Assembly: GCF_000010185.1 (NCBI RefSeq)
Contig: NC_010376.1
Location: forward strand, 1,497,501-1,561,500
DNA from: Finegoldia magna ATCC 29328
GTDB lineage: Bacteria; Bacillota; Clostridia; Tissierellales; Peptoniphilaceae
DNA length: 64,000 bases
Direction: 5' to 3'
Shown: one piece after another, positions 25,311-33,773 of the stretch
Layout: each line of letters begins with the position of its first letter
Position numbering within the stretch: position 1 is the stretch's first letter
The notes under the pieces: generated by a model
Told to the model about the DNA's origin: nothing
Databases searched by the model: none
The model's input: only the letters and a program-made list of their open reading frames with translations
Program-made: the position numbers and the translations under genes

Positions 25311-25802
25311 TTATTTTCTTCTGATCCGTGGTATTACTCGATTTACTTGTTTTAAATATATTTTATATTCTTCTCCAAATTCATTTTTTAACCATTTTTC
25401 TTCTGTGTTTTTCATTAATATTGTTAAAAAAGCCCAAAATGCAAATGGAAGTATTAATAAAATATAGTTTGCTGTAAATAAAAGTATACCTGTGAATATA
25501 ATTGTAAATGCTGAATAAACAGGATTTCTTACTATGCTGTATACTCCTGTTGTTATCAACTTTTTTTCTGTAACTTTTTTATTTATTTTCTGAACTATTA
25601 CCGCTTGTACCCATAAATATATTCCTAAAAGGATCATGAATATTCCAACTATGATAAAAAATATTTTGCCTTTAATCATGTTTCCTTGATAAATGTATCC
25701 ATTGAGATGAAGCCATATCCCAGCGATTGTAAGGATTAGACATGTTATTACATATATTGGCCCGACACCGAATATCGGCATTTTAAATTCTTGTGATTTC
25801 AT
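25311..25802 (-). CDS. Isoprenylcysteine-methyltransferase-like (ICMT/PEMT) membrane protein
   Basis: This 163-residue protein has four to five TM helices and the family's C-terminal signature: LITTGVYSIVRNPVYSAF near residue 90 (SAM-binding RNPxY) and KNEFGEEYKIYLKQVNRVIPR near the end. Family members methylate small lipophilic or amino-acid substrates at the membrane; the target here is unknown. GAGGACAGACA precedes the ATG. It is the last gene of the four-gene cluster, 13 bp after the esterase gene. Confidence 0.85.
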   Translation of the reverse strand: MKSQEFKMPIFGVGPIYVITCLILTIAGIWLHLNGYIYQGNMIKGKIFFIIVGIFMILLGIYLWVQAVIVQKINKKVTEKKLITTGVYSIVRNPVYSAFTIIFTGILLFTANYILLILPFAFWAFLTILMKNTEEKWLKNEFGEEYKIYLKQVNRVIPRIRRK

Positions 25803-25815
25803 TGTCTGTCCTCAA

Positions 25816-26754
25816 TTATTGTCCTAACAATTCAATAATTTCATCCTGTGCTTCTCTTCCTTCTTTAAAAAATCTCGCCAACGGATAGCAGTGGCACATT
25901 CCTTTTCCAACAATAATTTCGTATGGAACGTGATATTTTTCCATTGCTTTTTTAAAGGTTTGCGCAAAGGCATAGAGGCATTCATTTTCTCCGAAATAAA
26001 AATATGTTTTCGGAAAATCGGTAAAATCTCCTACAGTTCCATCTAACATATATTCAGGTATGTCTTCATCTCCTTTTGCGATTTCTCTTGCTGTTTTAAT
26101 GTACGTCGGATCAATCATTACATCCTTGTAGTTAAGTGCATTTACTCTTTCCCAAATTTCTTTGTTTTCATCGACAGTTACATCTGGAATTCCTCCTGGA
26201 GATACCGAAATAATCTTGCCTGGCATCGGAAGTGGTCTTCCTACGGCATTGTTATGCAAAAAAATCCCTAGTGATAGACAAGCCCCTGATGAAAATCCAA
26301 GGACGCTGATGTTTTCTGCCTTGTAACTTTCGGTCATAAGCCTATACGCTTCAAATGATACTTCATATGTCTTATCTATCTTTACATTTTCTGAACATAG
26401 TGGATAAAATAAAAACCAAACATCTTTTCCGGTTTGTTCCATTATTCTTTCCGATAATTTAAAATCCAGTTTATTCGGTTGTGTTATCATTCCTCCGCCA
26501 AATAGATAAAGAACTGCACCGTCGTCGGGCGTTTGATTTTTTTGATATGAAATCAGTCTGTATCCCATAACATCCCTATCAAAAAGATAATAATTCTTTC
26601 TCGTAGCCCTTGCCTTTGCCTTTTCTAAATCAAATACTATTTTTGCATTTTCACTTTTTGCATACTCAAGCATCTCTTCTTTGTTCTTTAAAAACATTTT
26701 TTTGACTCCGATAAGTCTTACTATTGTCGATGCAATTTTATAAGTTAAGCTCAT
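25816..26754 (-). CDS. Alpha/beta hydrolase, HSL/acetyl-esterase type
   Basis: This 312-residue protein has the hormone-sensitive-lipase layout. An oxyanion region is present as VLYLFGGGMI (FGGG in place of HGGG), the nucleophile elbow as GFSSGACLS near residue 170, and a late GKGMCHCYPLARFF with the likely catalytic His. It probably hydrolyses small acyl esters. The replacement of the first His of HGGG is mildly unusual. GGAGTAGAATAAA precedes the ATG. It sits between the ICMT-like and ATC-hydrolase-like genes. Confidence 0.87.
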   Translation of the reverse strand: MSLTYKIASTIVRLIGVKKMFLKNKEEMLEYAKSENAKIVFDLEKAKARATRKNYYLFDRDVMGYRLISYQKNQTPDDGAVLYLFGGGMITQPNKLDFKLSERIMEQTGKDVWFLFYPLCSENVKIDKTYEVSFEAYRLMTESYKAENISVLGFSSGACLSLGIFLHNNAVGRPLPMPGKIISVSPGGIPDVTVDENKEIWERVNALNYKDVMIDPTYIKTAREIAKGDEDIPEYMLDGTVGDFTDFPKTYFYFGENECLYAFAQTFKKAMEKYHVPYEIIVGKGMCHCYPLARFFKEGREAQDEIIELLGQ

Positions 26755-26822
26755 TTTATTCTACTCCAATAATAATAAATTAATCACAAACTTTACCAAT
26801 TTCTTATTAATATAAAATTGGT

Positions 26823-27449
26823 TCATTCTCTATCACCTGTGATAAAATAATCACAACAATCTGCTCCATTTGCTATCGTGCCTTTTCTATGTAAAACTCC
26901 ATGTTGAAGACTTATCATAACCTCATCCAATTCACAGAATAGCGGCATTAATTCATGTACCCCAAGCTTTTTAGTATATGTACAAATAGGACAACGAGTA
27001 ATTCTGTAATAACAAGCGCCCTCATATGGCTCTCCCTGAAAATCGACCTTAAATGATGTGGGATAGAGCTTTTCTTTTTCTTCTGTATACCATTTATAAT
27101 ACTTAACTATATTTTTCTTATTAGCCTCTTTTCCTCTCTTAGTATTTAGATTAGTTAATGAAAAAAACCATTTGACAAAATACAAAGAGCGACGCATCAT
27201 TTCCTGGATGGTCTCTGGAGGAATTTCTTTTTCACTTGCTAAATATGGCGCAACAAATACAAGAGCGAACATCTCATTGTATGCCATTGGATTATCATCT
27301 CCGATATCATCTGCTTCTTCTACTAGTTTTCGATAAATTTTTTTGCTTTTTTTGAGGATATCCCTAGCATACTTACTTCCATATCTTTCCACCAAAACTT
27401 TTTTCATAGGATGTCGAAACTGATAGAAATAAAAACTGTGATATTTCAT
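26823..27449 (-). CDS. L-2-amino-thiazoline-4-carboxylate hydrolase family protein
   Basis: This 208-residue protein matches the ATC-hydrolase-like family in overall plan: a helical N-terminal half with KKVLVERYGSKYARDIL, then the Cys-rich core YYRITRCPICTYTKKLGVHELMPLFCELDEVM, and a C-terminal GADCCDYFI. The original enzyme opens a thiazoline ring to give N-carbamoyl-cysteine, but most relatives are untested. Here a methyltransferase lies upstream and an esterase downstream, so a role in processing a small thiol-containing compound is possible but only inferred. Confidence 0.8.
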   Translation of the reverse strand: MKYHSFYFYQFRHPMKKVLVERYGSKYARDILKKSKKIYRKLVEEADDIGDDNPMAYNEMFALVFVAPYLASEKEIPPETIQEMMRRSLYFVKWFFSLTNLNTKRGKEANKKNIVKYYKWYTEEKEKLYPTSFKVDFQGEPYEGACYYRITRCPICTYTKKLGVHELMPLFCELDEVMISLQHGVLHRKGTIANGADCCDYFITGDRE

Positions 27450-27476
27450 TTTTATCCTTGCCTTTCTTTGTCTTTC

Positions 27477-28085
27477 CTATTTTCTTGCGATAAATACGAG
27501 TTGTTGTTTTCTATCTAAATGATATTCAAAATTAAATCCCAATTTTCCAAGCATTCTTGTTAAGTCGTCGGGTGTGTATACTTCCATTTCTATCATGTGC
27601 GCTAATTTTTTTACATCTCTTCTTTTCATAGATGAAACTTCATTGCATATTAAAAATTGTCCGCCCTTTTTAAGCACACGATAAATTTCTTTAAAACATT
27701 CTTCTATGTCATTCCAAAAATAAATAGTTTCAAACGCTGTGACGATATCTATGGATTCATCTTCAAAAGGAAGGCTTTTTACGTCTCCCAGAAAAATTCC
27801 GCATCTTCCAGACTCAATCGCTTCTTTATTTATCTCACTAGCCATCTTTACACTTGTTTCTGAGTGGTCAATTCCGTAAACTTTTTTTGCTTTAGTTAAA
27901 AAATGTTCTATGTTACGACCCCCGCCGCAGCCCAAATCTAGGACAATATAATCGTTTTCAATGTTTATGTAAGACCTTCCCCAACTTGCCAATTTTTCAT
28001 GTCCTCTATTCATGCTTTTTAACATAAATCTGCCGCCAAAATTGTCTTTCGGTTTTCTAAAATTTTCAAAAAAACGCTTAAACAT
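27477..28085 (-). CDS. Class I SAM-dependent methyltransferase
   Basis: The protein is 202 residues. Motif I is VLDLGCGGGRNIEHFL near residue 50, followed by VYGIDHSE, an acidic motif II region (SIDIVTAFETIYFW near 110) and the post-motif YRVLKKGGQFLI. It belongs to the UbiE/type 11 group; the substrate is unknown. GAGGGGAAA precedes the ATG and a TATAAT lies upstream, so this is the first gene of the four-gene cluster. It is 27 bp before the ATC-hydrolase-like gene. Confidence 0.9.
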   Translation of the reverse strand: MFKRFFENFRKPKDNFGGRFMLKSMNRGHEKLASWGRSYINIENDYIVLDLGCGGGRNIEHFLTKAKKVYGIDHSETSVKMASEINKEAIESGRCGIFLGDVKSLPFEDESIDIVTAFETIYFWNDIEECFKEIYRVLKKGGQFLICNEVSSMKRRDVKKLAHMIEMEVYTPDDLTRMLGKLGFNFEYHLDRKQQLVFIARK

Positions 28086-28227
28086 TTTCCCCTCCTCTTG
28101 ATACTTATTCTCATCTATATTATACCACGTTTTTTCTTCTTAATTTCATGTTTTTACGACAAAATAGCGTTTTTAAAAATTTATATTTTTACCGTAAATA
28201 CATCATTCAGATTAGTAGAACAAAAAA

Positions 28228-28254
28228 ACAGAGATAGAATTTTCTATCCCTGTT
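28228..28254 (-). terminator. Terminator after the DUF4428 gene
   Basis: AACAGAGATAGAA and TTCTATCCCTGTT form a 13-bp stem with one mismatch, followed on the minus strand by a long T-run. Confidence 0.85.
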
Positions 28255-28264
28255 GAGTTCTTGG

Positions 28265-28903
28265 TTACTTTTGAATCAGACTGCCTTCACGTACACCTTC
28301 CGTTAGATCCAAGAGAATCCATGCACTTGTTTTCGCTCCAGCCTTATGCTTGCCCATATTGGCTTCGAGCATTGTCTCAAATGTTGAGCTATTACTGCAT
28401 TCAATAACATCTAGAATACTCGTTGTGATATTTTCCCCGTTTGTAGTAACTGTAACCGTATCATCTTTGGCAAATTCACCAGTTATGATTTGACAAGTAG
28501 CCACGAATCTGTTCTTATAAGCTTTCGCGCGTTTTAATCCCACTTTTGTCGCCTTCGGTGCAATTGAAAAGCAATTATCGGCTTTGGCTACATTAGCATA
28601 ATTGGAACCTACATCCTCGATAATCTGTGCTTGCTCTTCTTTCATTGACTTAACCATTTCTGTAATTTCAGCTACTGTCATAACTTTCAAAGGATCTTTG
28701 GTTTTTAAAACATAATCTGCTCGATCGTAGCCATCAGTGCCCCATCTTTGTTTCCAATATTCAGTGATATTGAATTTACCACGCAGCATTTTCTCACAAT
28801 CACTACAGATTTCTCCATCATCTACAGCTACACTGCTAAACAACTTCAATTCTTTGCCGCATATTGGACATAATTTTTTTTCTTTTTTACCGAATAATTT
28901 CAT
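28265..28903 (-). CDS. DUF4428-like zinc-ribbon protein
   Basis: The protein is 212 residues. The first 40 carry LCPICGKEL and EICSDCEKML, two Cys-x2-Cys pairs that should bind zinc (DUF4428-like). A low-complexity middle part follows. The C-terminal 100 residues (VGLKRAKAYKNRFVATCQII onward) form a separate beta-rich domain that I cannot name. There is no signal or TM, so it is cytoplasmic. It is the last gene of the SPFH operon, 34 bp after the lipoprotein gene. Confidence 0.75.
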   Translation of the reverse strand: MKLFGKKEKKLCPICGKELKLFSSVAVDDGEICSDCEKMLRGKFNITEYWKQRWGTDGYDRADYVLKTKDPLKVMTVAEITEMVKSMKEEQAQIIEDVGSNYANVAKADNCFSIAPKATKVGLKRAKAYKNRFVATCQIITGEFAKDDTVTVTTNGENITTSILDVIECSNSSTFETMLEANMGKHKAGAKTSAWILLDLTEGVREGSLIQK

Positions 28904-28937
28904 GACTGACTCCTTTCATTTTCTGATCATTTTATTA

Positions 28938-30395
28938 TTAACCAACGCCAATTAAATACTTGATTCTTTCAAATATTATATATGAATAGAAATCATCTTG
29001 GACTTCTTTGTTCCAATCGATAATTTTGCCCCCATCAATGATTCCCTTAGGAACCATCAAGCTTCCGTCTTTAAGACTAAGTTGAGGAGAAAATTCGACG
29101 ACATCATCCCTGTACCTAATTATAATTTTCCCATTTGGACTTGTATCGCTAATATTTTGGCAAATCAATGTTGTTCCGCTACAAGCATTACTATCTAGGT
29201 AAGGATTTTTCACTTCTTTTAATTTCCCATCTTTTGTTAATTCTAACTCTTTTAGAGAAACAGATGCATTCTTGTACTTAGGTATGACTAGATAGCATTC
29301 TTCTCCAATTAAGTAAGGTATATTACCGCCTTCTGATTGTTTTACTGCAACAATCATATTAGGATCTTCATAATTTGCAAAAATATTTGACCAGATTTGT
29401 AATTTCGAAAGAGAAGCTTTCAAATCTTTTTCATTATTTGCACCACCTAGGTAAATTACAAAGGCTTTGTTGTTTTTATCATAAGGATTAAGTCCAAGTC
29501 CTCTTGCCATTTTAATGTACTGATCAGAATATATACTTCTCTCAAACCTATTTGATTCAAGCTCGAAAATTAAAGGAACTTGTTCCATATGTGCACTTTC
29601 ATAATTATCAAAAACAAATTTTGGTCTACCTACTTCATCTAAAAATAATTTATGGCTTTTTTTATTGTAATTATCCCACAAGTCATTAAGCGTAAGACCT
29701 ACTAAGTTATTTAGATTGTAAATATAAGATAAATCAGTGAGATCCTTGCAATAGACTTTGTTAGCTAATTCTGCTTCTTTTATCAACCCATTTTCTACCA
29801 AAGTCAAAATCCCGTCTTTTTCAACACCAAAATCTTTAATAAGCTCAGCATCATCAATGAACTTACCATCAGGTAACGAGAAATTAAATACATGATGATT
29901 AGTATAGTCACCGTTGTAAATATCGTATTCTTCAATCATAATGCTTAGGATTTTCTGGTTTTGATATACAGAAAATGAAGCAACAATACCTGTATCACCG
30001 TTTTCCATATTAGACTTCTTAGCTTTATATACTTCTTTCATTTTTTTAACTATCGCATCAATTTCACTGTTAGCTTTTTTTGCATCAGCAGAATCAAGAA
30101 GAATCCTAGGTAGGTGTATACCTTTTTCATGATTTTTCGCAGAATTCAAAAATTCTTTATCGATAAATTCATTCCAAACTTTTCTATCTTCAACATATGA
30201 AGAAAGAGAACCTATTATCGCTCCATCAACTTGTTTTAAATTATTTTCTTTACTTACTTCTTTTTCTTTACTTACTTCATTTACTTGATTTACTATCTTT
30301 TTGCCAGTCTCAGCTGAATCATTTGCTTTTTTACAAGCAGAAAGAAAAGTCAAAGCCAAAATAAACGCAATTAAAATTTTTGTATTTCTTTTCAT
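28938..30395 (-). CDS. Lipoprotein of unknown function, possibly DUF3298/RsiV-like in its middle part
   Basis: This 485-residue protein has a lipoprotein signal: MKRNTKILIAFILALTFLSAC, with the lipobox LSAC at residues 18-21. A short low-complexity linker follows (KEVSKEKEVSKENN). The middle region (about 140-230) with SIMIEEYDIYNGDYTNHH and FSLPDGKFIDDAELI recalls the DUF3298 domain of RsiV and PdaC, which senses lysozyme or binds the wall; this link is weak. The C-terminal 250 residues are unrecognised. It would be tethered outside the membrane, next to an SPFH/zinc-ribbon pair. Confidence 0.78.
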   Translation of the reverse strand: MKRNTKILIAFILALTFLSACKKANDSAETGKKIVNQVNEVSKEKEVSKENNLKQVDGAIIGSLSSYVEDRKVWNEFIDKEFLNSAKNHEKGIHLPRILLDSADAKKANSEIDAIVKKMKEVYKAKKSNMENGDTGIVASFSVYQNQKILSIMIEEYDIYNGDYTNHHVFNFSLPDGKFIDDAELIKDFGVEKDGILTLVENGLIKEAELANKVYCKDLTDLSYIYNLNNLVGLTLNDLWDNYNKKSHKLFLDEVGRPKFVFDNYESAHMEQVPLIFELESNRFERSIYSDQYIKMARGLGLNPYDKNNKAFVIYLGGANNEKDLKASLSKLQIWSNIFANYEDPNMIVAVKQSEGGNIPYLIGEECYLVIPKYKNASVSLKELELTKDGKLKEVKNPYLDSNACSGTTLICQNISDTSPNGKIIIRYRDDVVEFSPQLSLKDGSLMVPKGIIDGGKIIDWNKEVQDDFYSYIIFERIKYLIGVG

Positions 30396-30480
30396 AAATC
30401 TACCTCTATCATATAGATATCTTACGACATCTATTTATCTTTTTTATTTGTTTGAGCAATTATGAAACTGGTTTTTAGAT

Positions 30481-32037
30481 CTATTTTGTATTTTTATCAT
30501 GTTCCTTATTTTTTGACTGCTTGTCAATAGTCTCATTAAGTCTCTTTTTATTCTCTTCCACTTCATCGTAAAGACCCTTGTCGATTACCTTCTTAAACCC
30601 CTTGTCTTTTTTCAAATCAAGCCTATTGCCTTTAAGCTCTTTGGAGTTTTCCCCTTCAATTACAACATTTACAAGGCCAGTACGTTTCATCAAGAAATCA
30701 TCTATGCTTTGCAAATTGCTTATCTCATGCTTGGTTTCATCTTCGTAGTGATGTCTTTCATCTATATTTCTATACCTAGCGTAAATTGTGTAGAAGAATA
30801 TAAATCCAGAAAGTAAAAGTAACCAATATAAATTTCTCATATCTTGGAATTTTGTATCATCAAATACATCCATGGCGGCAACTATATTTAGTACAAATGC
30901 AGCTAATCCACCTAAGATTTCAACCAATACAGAAGCTATAAATAGTTTTGTGTAATTTATTGGTACGCTACCCATTGTTTCAAGGGTTCTTGCATTTACA
31001 GCGACATAGTGGAGTAGGTTTTTGCCATTTTTCTTTTGCATATAACTGTATAGCCAAACAGGTAAGTATGCAGCCTTCCAAGAGTCGCCTTTAATATTGT
31101 ATTCTTCCTCTTCCCATCTTACACCCCTGTCATACTCTTCAATAGTATCCAAGGCCGCATGCCTTGCAACATCAGAACTTTGTGCTTCAACAGCATCTCT
31201 TAAAACATCAATGTTGCTATCTCTCTTTTCTGAAGTGAATCCCTTCAGATAGTTGGCATTAAATTTTACGCAATTTTCTGTATCAAACGGCATGATGGCA
31301 TTGATAATGTTAGTTGTCTTATCCTTTGCTGTATAATCGAGTTTATCGCTACTAGCTTCAATAGATAAGTCATCTATGAAAATGTCAAAATCCCTTTCAA
31401 CATGATATGAATCTGCATCGTATTCCATGTGACTATCCTTGCCATTCTTAACTTCGTAACTAGCAGTTTTAATTTCCCCTTCACCTATTAATCTCATATG
31501 AGAATTGACATCGACCAACATATATGGCAAATAAACCCCACATATATTTTCGGTACTAAATTCTCTTGTAAATGTAGGATGAGCAAAAAACTTTCTTTTT
31601 TGAACAAAGTCTTCTATTTGCTCTTGGGCCTCATTTTTCCTTACCTTAAAAGGTAGGATAACATCAGGAACGGCTCCATTTGGAATAATATTATTAAGTG
31701 ATAGGGTATTTCTACACCAGTGACACCTTGCCTGAGTATTGGTTTTGGTATCGATAACTACTTCGGCACCGCAGCTTTCACACTTAACAGTAATTATATC
31801 TTCTGCTGCTTCGTCTATATCTAAAGCTCCTCTTCCCATGGTTGTTCCTTCTAGGCTTGATATATCTTCATCTTCTGGTGCAAGCTCTAGTTCAAATTCG
31901 TGCCTACAGAAATTACACCTTAACTTACCAGTCTTGGTATTAGTCTCTATGTCAGTTGACCCACATTTTGGACACTTTATCTGACCATCTTTTAGTCCAG
32001 TATTTATTTCTCTTACTTTAATATCTTCTGTAGTCAT
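30481..32037 (-). CDS. Zinc-ribbon membrane protein, YdjG/YdjH-like
   Basis: The protein is 518 residues. Residues 15-50 form a TFIIB-type ribbon (IKCPKCGSTDIE and KLRCNFCRHEF). A second ribbon lies at about 85-115 (VKCESCGAEVVI and ARCHWCRNTLS). The long middle part is soluble. Two TM helices lie at about 370-430 (LFIASVLVEILGGLAAFVLN and NLYWLLLLSGFIFFYTIYA), and the C-terminus is charged. In B. subtilis, zinc-ribbon membrane proteins of this sort work with the SPFH protein YdjI and with PspA in envelope stress. It lies 10 bp after the SPFH gene. No pspA is present here. Confidence 0.8.
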   Translation of the reverse strand: MTTEDIKVREINTGLKDGQIKCPKCGSTDIETNTKTGKLRCNFCRHEFELELAPEDEDISSLEGTTMGRGALDIDEAAEDIITVKCESCGAEVVIDTKTNTQARCHWCRNTLSLNNIIPNGAVPDVILPFKVRKNEAQEQIEDFVQKRKFFAHPTFTREFSTENICGVYLPYMLVDVNSHMRLIGEGEIKTASYEVKNGKDSHMEYDADSYHVERDFDIFIDDLSIEASSDKLDYTAKDKTTNIINAIMPFDTENCVKFNANYLKGFTSEKRDSNIDVLRDAVEAQSSDVARHAALDTIEEYDRGVRWEEEEYNIKGDSWKAAYLPVWLYSYMQKKNGKNLLHYVAVNARTLETMGSVPINYTKLFIASVLVEILGGLAAFVLNIVAAMDVFDDTKFQDMRNLYWLLLLSGFIFFYTIYARYRNIDERHHYEDETKHEISNLQSIDDFLMKRTGLVNVVIEGENSKELKGNRLDLKKDKGFKKVIDKGLYDEVEENKKRLNETIDKQSKNKEHDKNTK

Positions 32038-32047
32038 AAGATCACCT

Positions 32048-33298
32048 CTATATGCCTAGTAAATCTTTTTTCGCCTTGTCAAATTCTTCTTGAGTGATAA
32101 CTCCAGCATCTAATAGTTTTTTCATGTTAATAAGCTTTTCAGTTGGGTCTACTTGGTTAGAGTTTGGAGTTTGATTTTGATTCGGAACTTGGTTTGAATC
32201 TTGATTAGGAGCTTGATTTTGATTAGAATTATTATTTGCAAAATTTGGTTGATAAGAATTTTGTCCATTAGCTTGCTGAGTTGCTCCCATCATATTACCA
32301 GCTGCATTCATTCCCATTCCCATAAATGCCATGTTTGCACCACCGCCATTTTCGCCAGCTGACTGCATTCCTCTTGCTGCTGCTTGTTGGAAGAATGAAT
32401 TTCCACGAGATCCAGAAAGTGCATCTGCCTTTTTGACATCTGACATAAGAACTTTAGTATCTTCGTCGTATTCTATTGCAAGTATTGCAGTTTTTGCAAT
32501 TTCAAGTCCTCTTGTAGATCTCCATTGGTATCCATCTTCTACAGCACTAGATAGTGATTTAGCAAAACCTATTTGATCTCCTTGTATCTTATTCATACGA
32601 TTGCCCTTGCTTGGATCATTCGTGTAGTTTGAAAAGGCTGCTGAAAGTGATGAAACCACTTCGTTAAATAGTTCTTCTGCTGCCTCGTTATCCATATCTG
32701 CAAAGTCAAACGCTGGGGAATTTGCAACCAAATATTTTTGTGGAACAAAGTTTTTTACAAATAGTAAAGGATCTACAATCTTTAAAGTATATGTTCCTCT
32801 TGTGACTGCCCCAACTTGTGTACCAAAGAAAGCATCGTCCCAATATATTTCACTTTGCGTGCCAAATCTATTTTTTGGTATTTCCTTAAGGTTAACATAA
32901 AATGCCAATTGTTCAGATCCAGCTTGGCCACCAAATTTAAACTTTTCCCAAGTTGACTTGATTAGTGATGCAGTTGGACCATCACCAGCGAAAATACTTT
33001 GTGAGTTTATATCATCTGATGAAAATATAAATCCACCAGGTTCATTGATGATTCCTGTAATCAAACCATCTTGTATAGTGATTAGAGCTGTTGCCTCAGG
33101 AACGATTATCTTACTACCGTTTGTGATTATGTTGTTGTTTCCCTTAGTATTTTCACCACGACCGTTGTTTTGTCCCTGTGCTTTTGCTGGAAATATTCCT
33201 AGAGTTCCTGATTCAAGTGAACCTGGTCCGTAAAAATCTAACCATTGATCTGCAAAAGTTCCGCCTAAACTTCCTGTAAATGCTTTAATAAATCCCAT
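32048..33298 (-). CDS. SPFH-domain protein with C-terminal SHOCT domain (YdjI-like)
   Basis: The protein is 416 residues. The N-terminal 280 residues form an SPFH (band-7-like) domain of the YdjI/virion-core-like kind: PEATALITIQDGLITGII, EPGGFIFSS, EIYWDDAFFGTQVGAVTRG. A Gly/Met/Asn/Gln-rich linker (about 305-380, with repeated NQ and PNQ units) leads to a SHOCT-like end (LINMKKLLDAGVITQEEFDKAKKDLL). There is no TM helix, so it is probably recruited to the membrane by a partner such as the zinc-ribbon protein. AAGGAGG precedes the ATG. It is the first gene of the operon. Confidence 0.87.
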   Translation of the reverse strand: MGFIKAFTGSLGGTFADQWLDFYGPGSLESGTLGIFPAKAQGQNNGRGENTKGNNNIITNGSKIIVPEATALITIQDGLITGIINEPGGFIFSSDDINSQSIFAGDGPTASLIKSTWEKFKFGGQAGSEQLAFYVNLKEIPKNRFGTQSEIYWDDAFFGTQVGAVTRGTYTLKIVDPLLFVKNFVPQKYLVANSPAFDFADMDNEAAEELFNEVVSSLSAAFSNYTNDPSKGNRMNKIQGDQIGFAKSLSSAVEDGYQWRSTRGLEIAKTAILAIEYDEDTKVLMSDVKKADALSGSRGNSFFQQAAARGMQSAGENGGGANMAFMGMGMNAAGNMMGATQQANGQNSYQPNFANNNSNQNQAPNQDSNQVPNQNQTPNSNQVDPTEKLINMKKLLDAGVITQEEFDKAKKDLLGI

Positions 33299-33688
33299 AA
33301 TATCCTCCTTTAAATTAGTATTTTGTGAAAATGTTTTTACAAGTACTGTGTTCTAAATTTTTTAGAAACTTAGATGACTATAAAAACAAATCTTTGCTTT
33401 CAATTTCAATTAACTACACAAAAACCATACATCATTTCCCTTTTAATAAAATTTCTTTGACATTGATTTTGTGAGAAAGCACATCTGTTACTTTCTAATT
33501 TTATTATATATATCTTCAACAATCCCCACATCACCCAAAAGTATGATATTTTGTAAAACATAATAATTTAATTCATTTAAAATTTAATTTCTGTTTCGAA
33601 TAGACAATATAAAATTTCTCCTATCACATTGATTAAACCCAAATCATTCATTATAAAAGACCAATTTATTGTTTTATCTAAATTCTAT
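33299..33688. other. Divergent intergenic region
   Basis: About 390 bp, very AT-rich, between the SPFH operon and the kinase operon. It holds the AAGGAGG site and a possible TTGTAA-N16-TACTAA promoter for the SPFH gene. I see no ORF, RNA or repeat in the rest. Confidence 0.5.
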
Positions 33689-33717
33689 TTGACATCTTTT
33701 CCGACTAGTTTTAAAAT
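33689..33717 (+). promoter_or_regulatory. Sigma-A promoter of the kinase-regulator operon
   Basis: TTGACA (33689-33694), a 17-nt spacer, then TAAAAT (33712-33717). Transcription would begin near 33724, which argues against the upstream GTG at 33726 as start codon and favours GTG 33774. Confidence 0.75.
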
Positions 33718-33773
33718 ATATTTAAGTGGTATCGTTTTCTATGGTTTCAAGATATTTTATTGGAGGAGTAGTT

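Noticed and set aside
33726-33773. Upstream GTG start for the kinase-like gene
   Set aside because: It would lie about 2 nt after the predicted transcription start and has no ribosome site; GTG 33774 has GGAGGAG.
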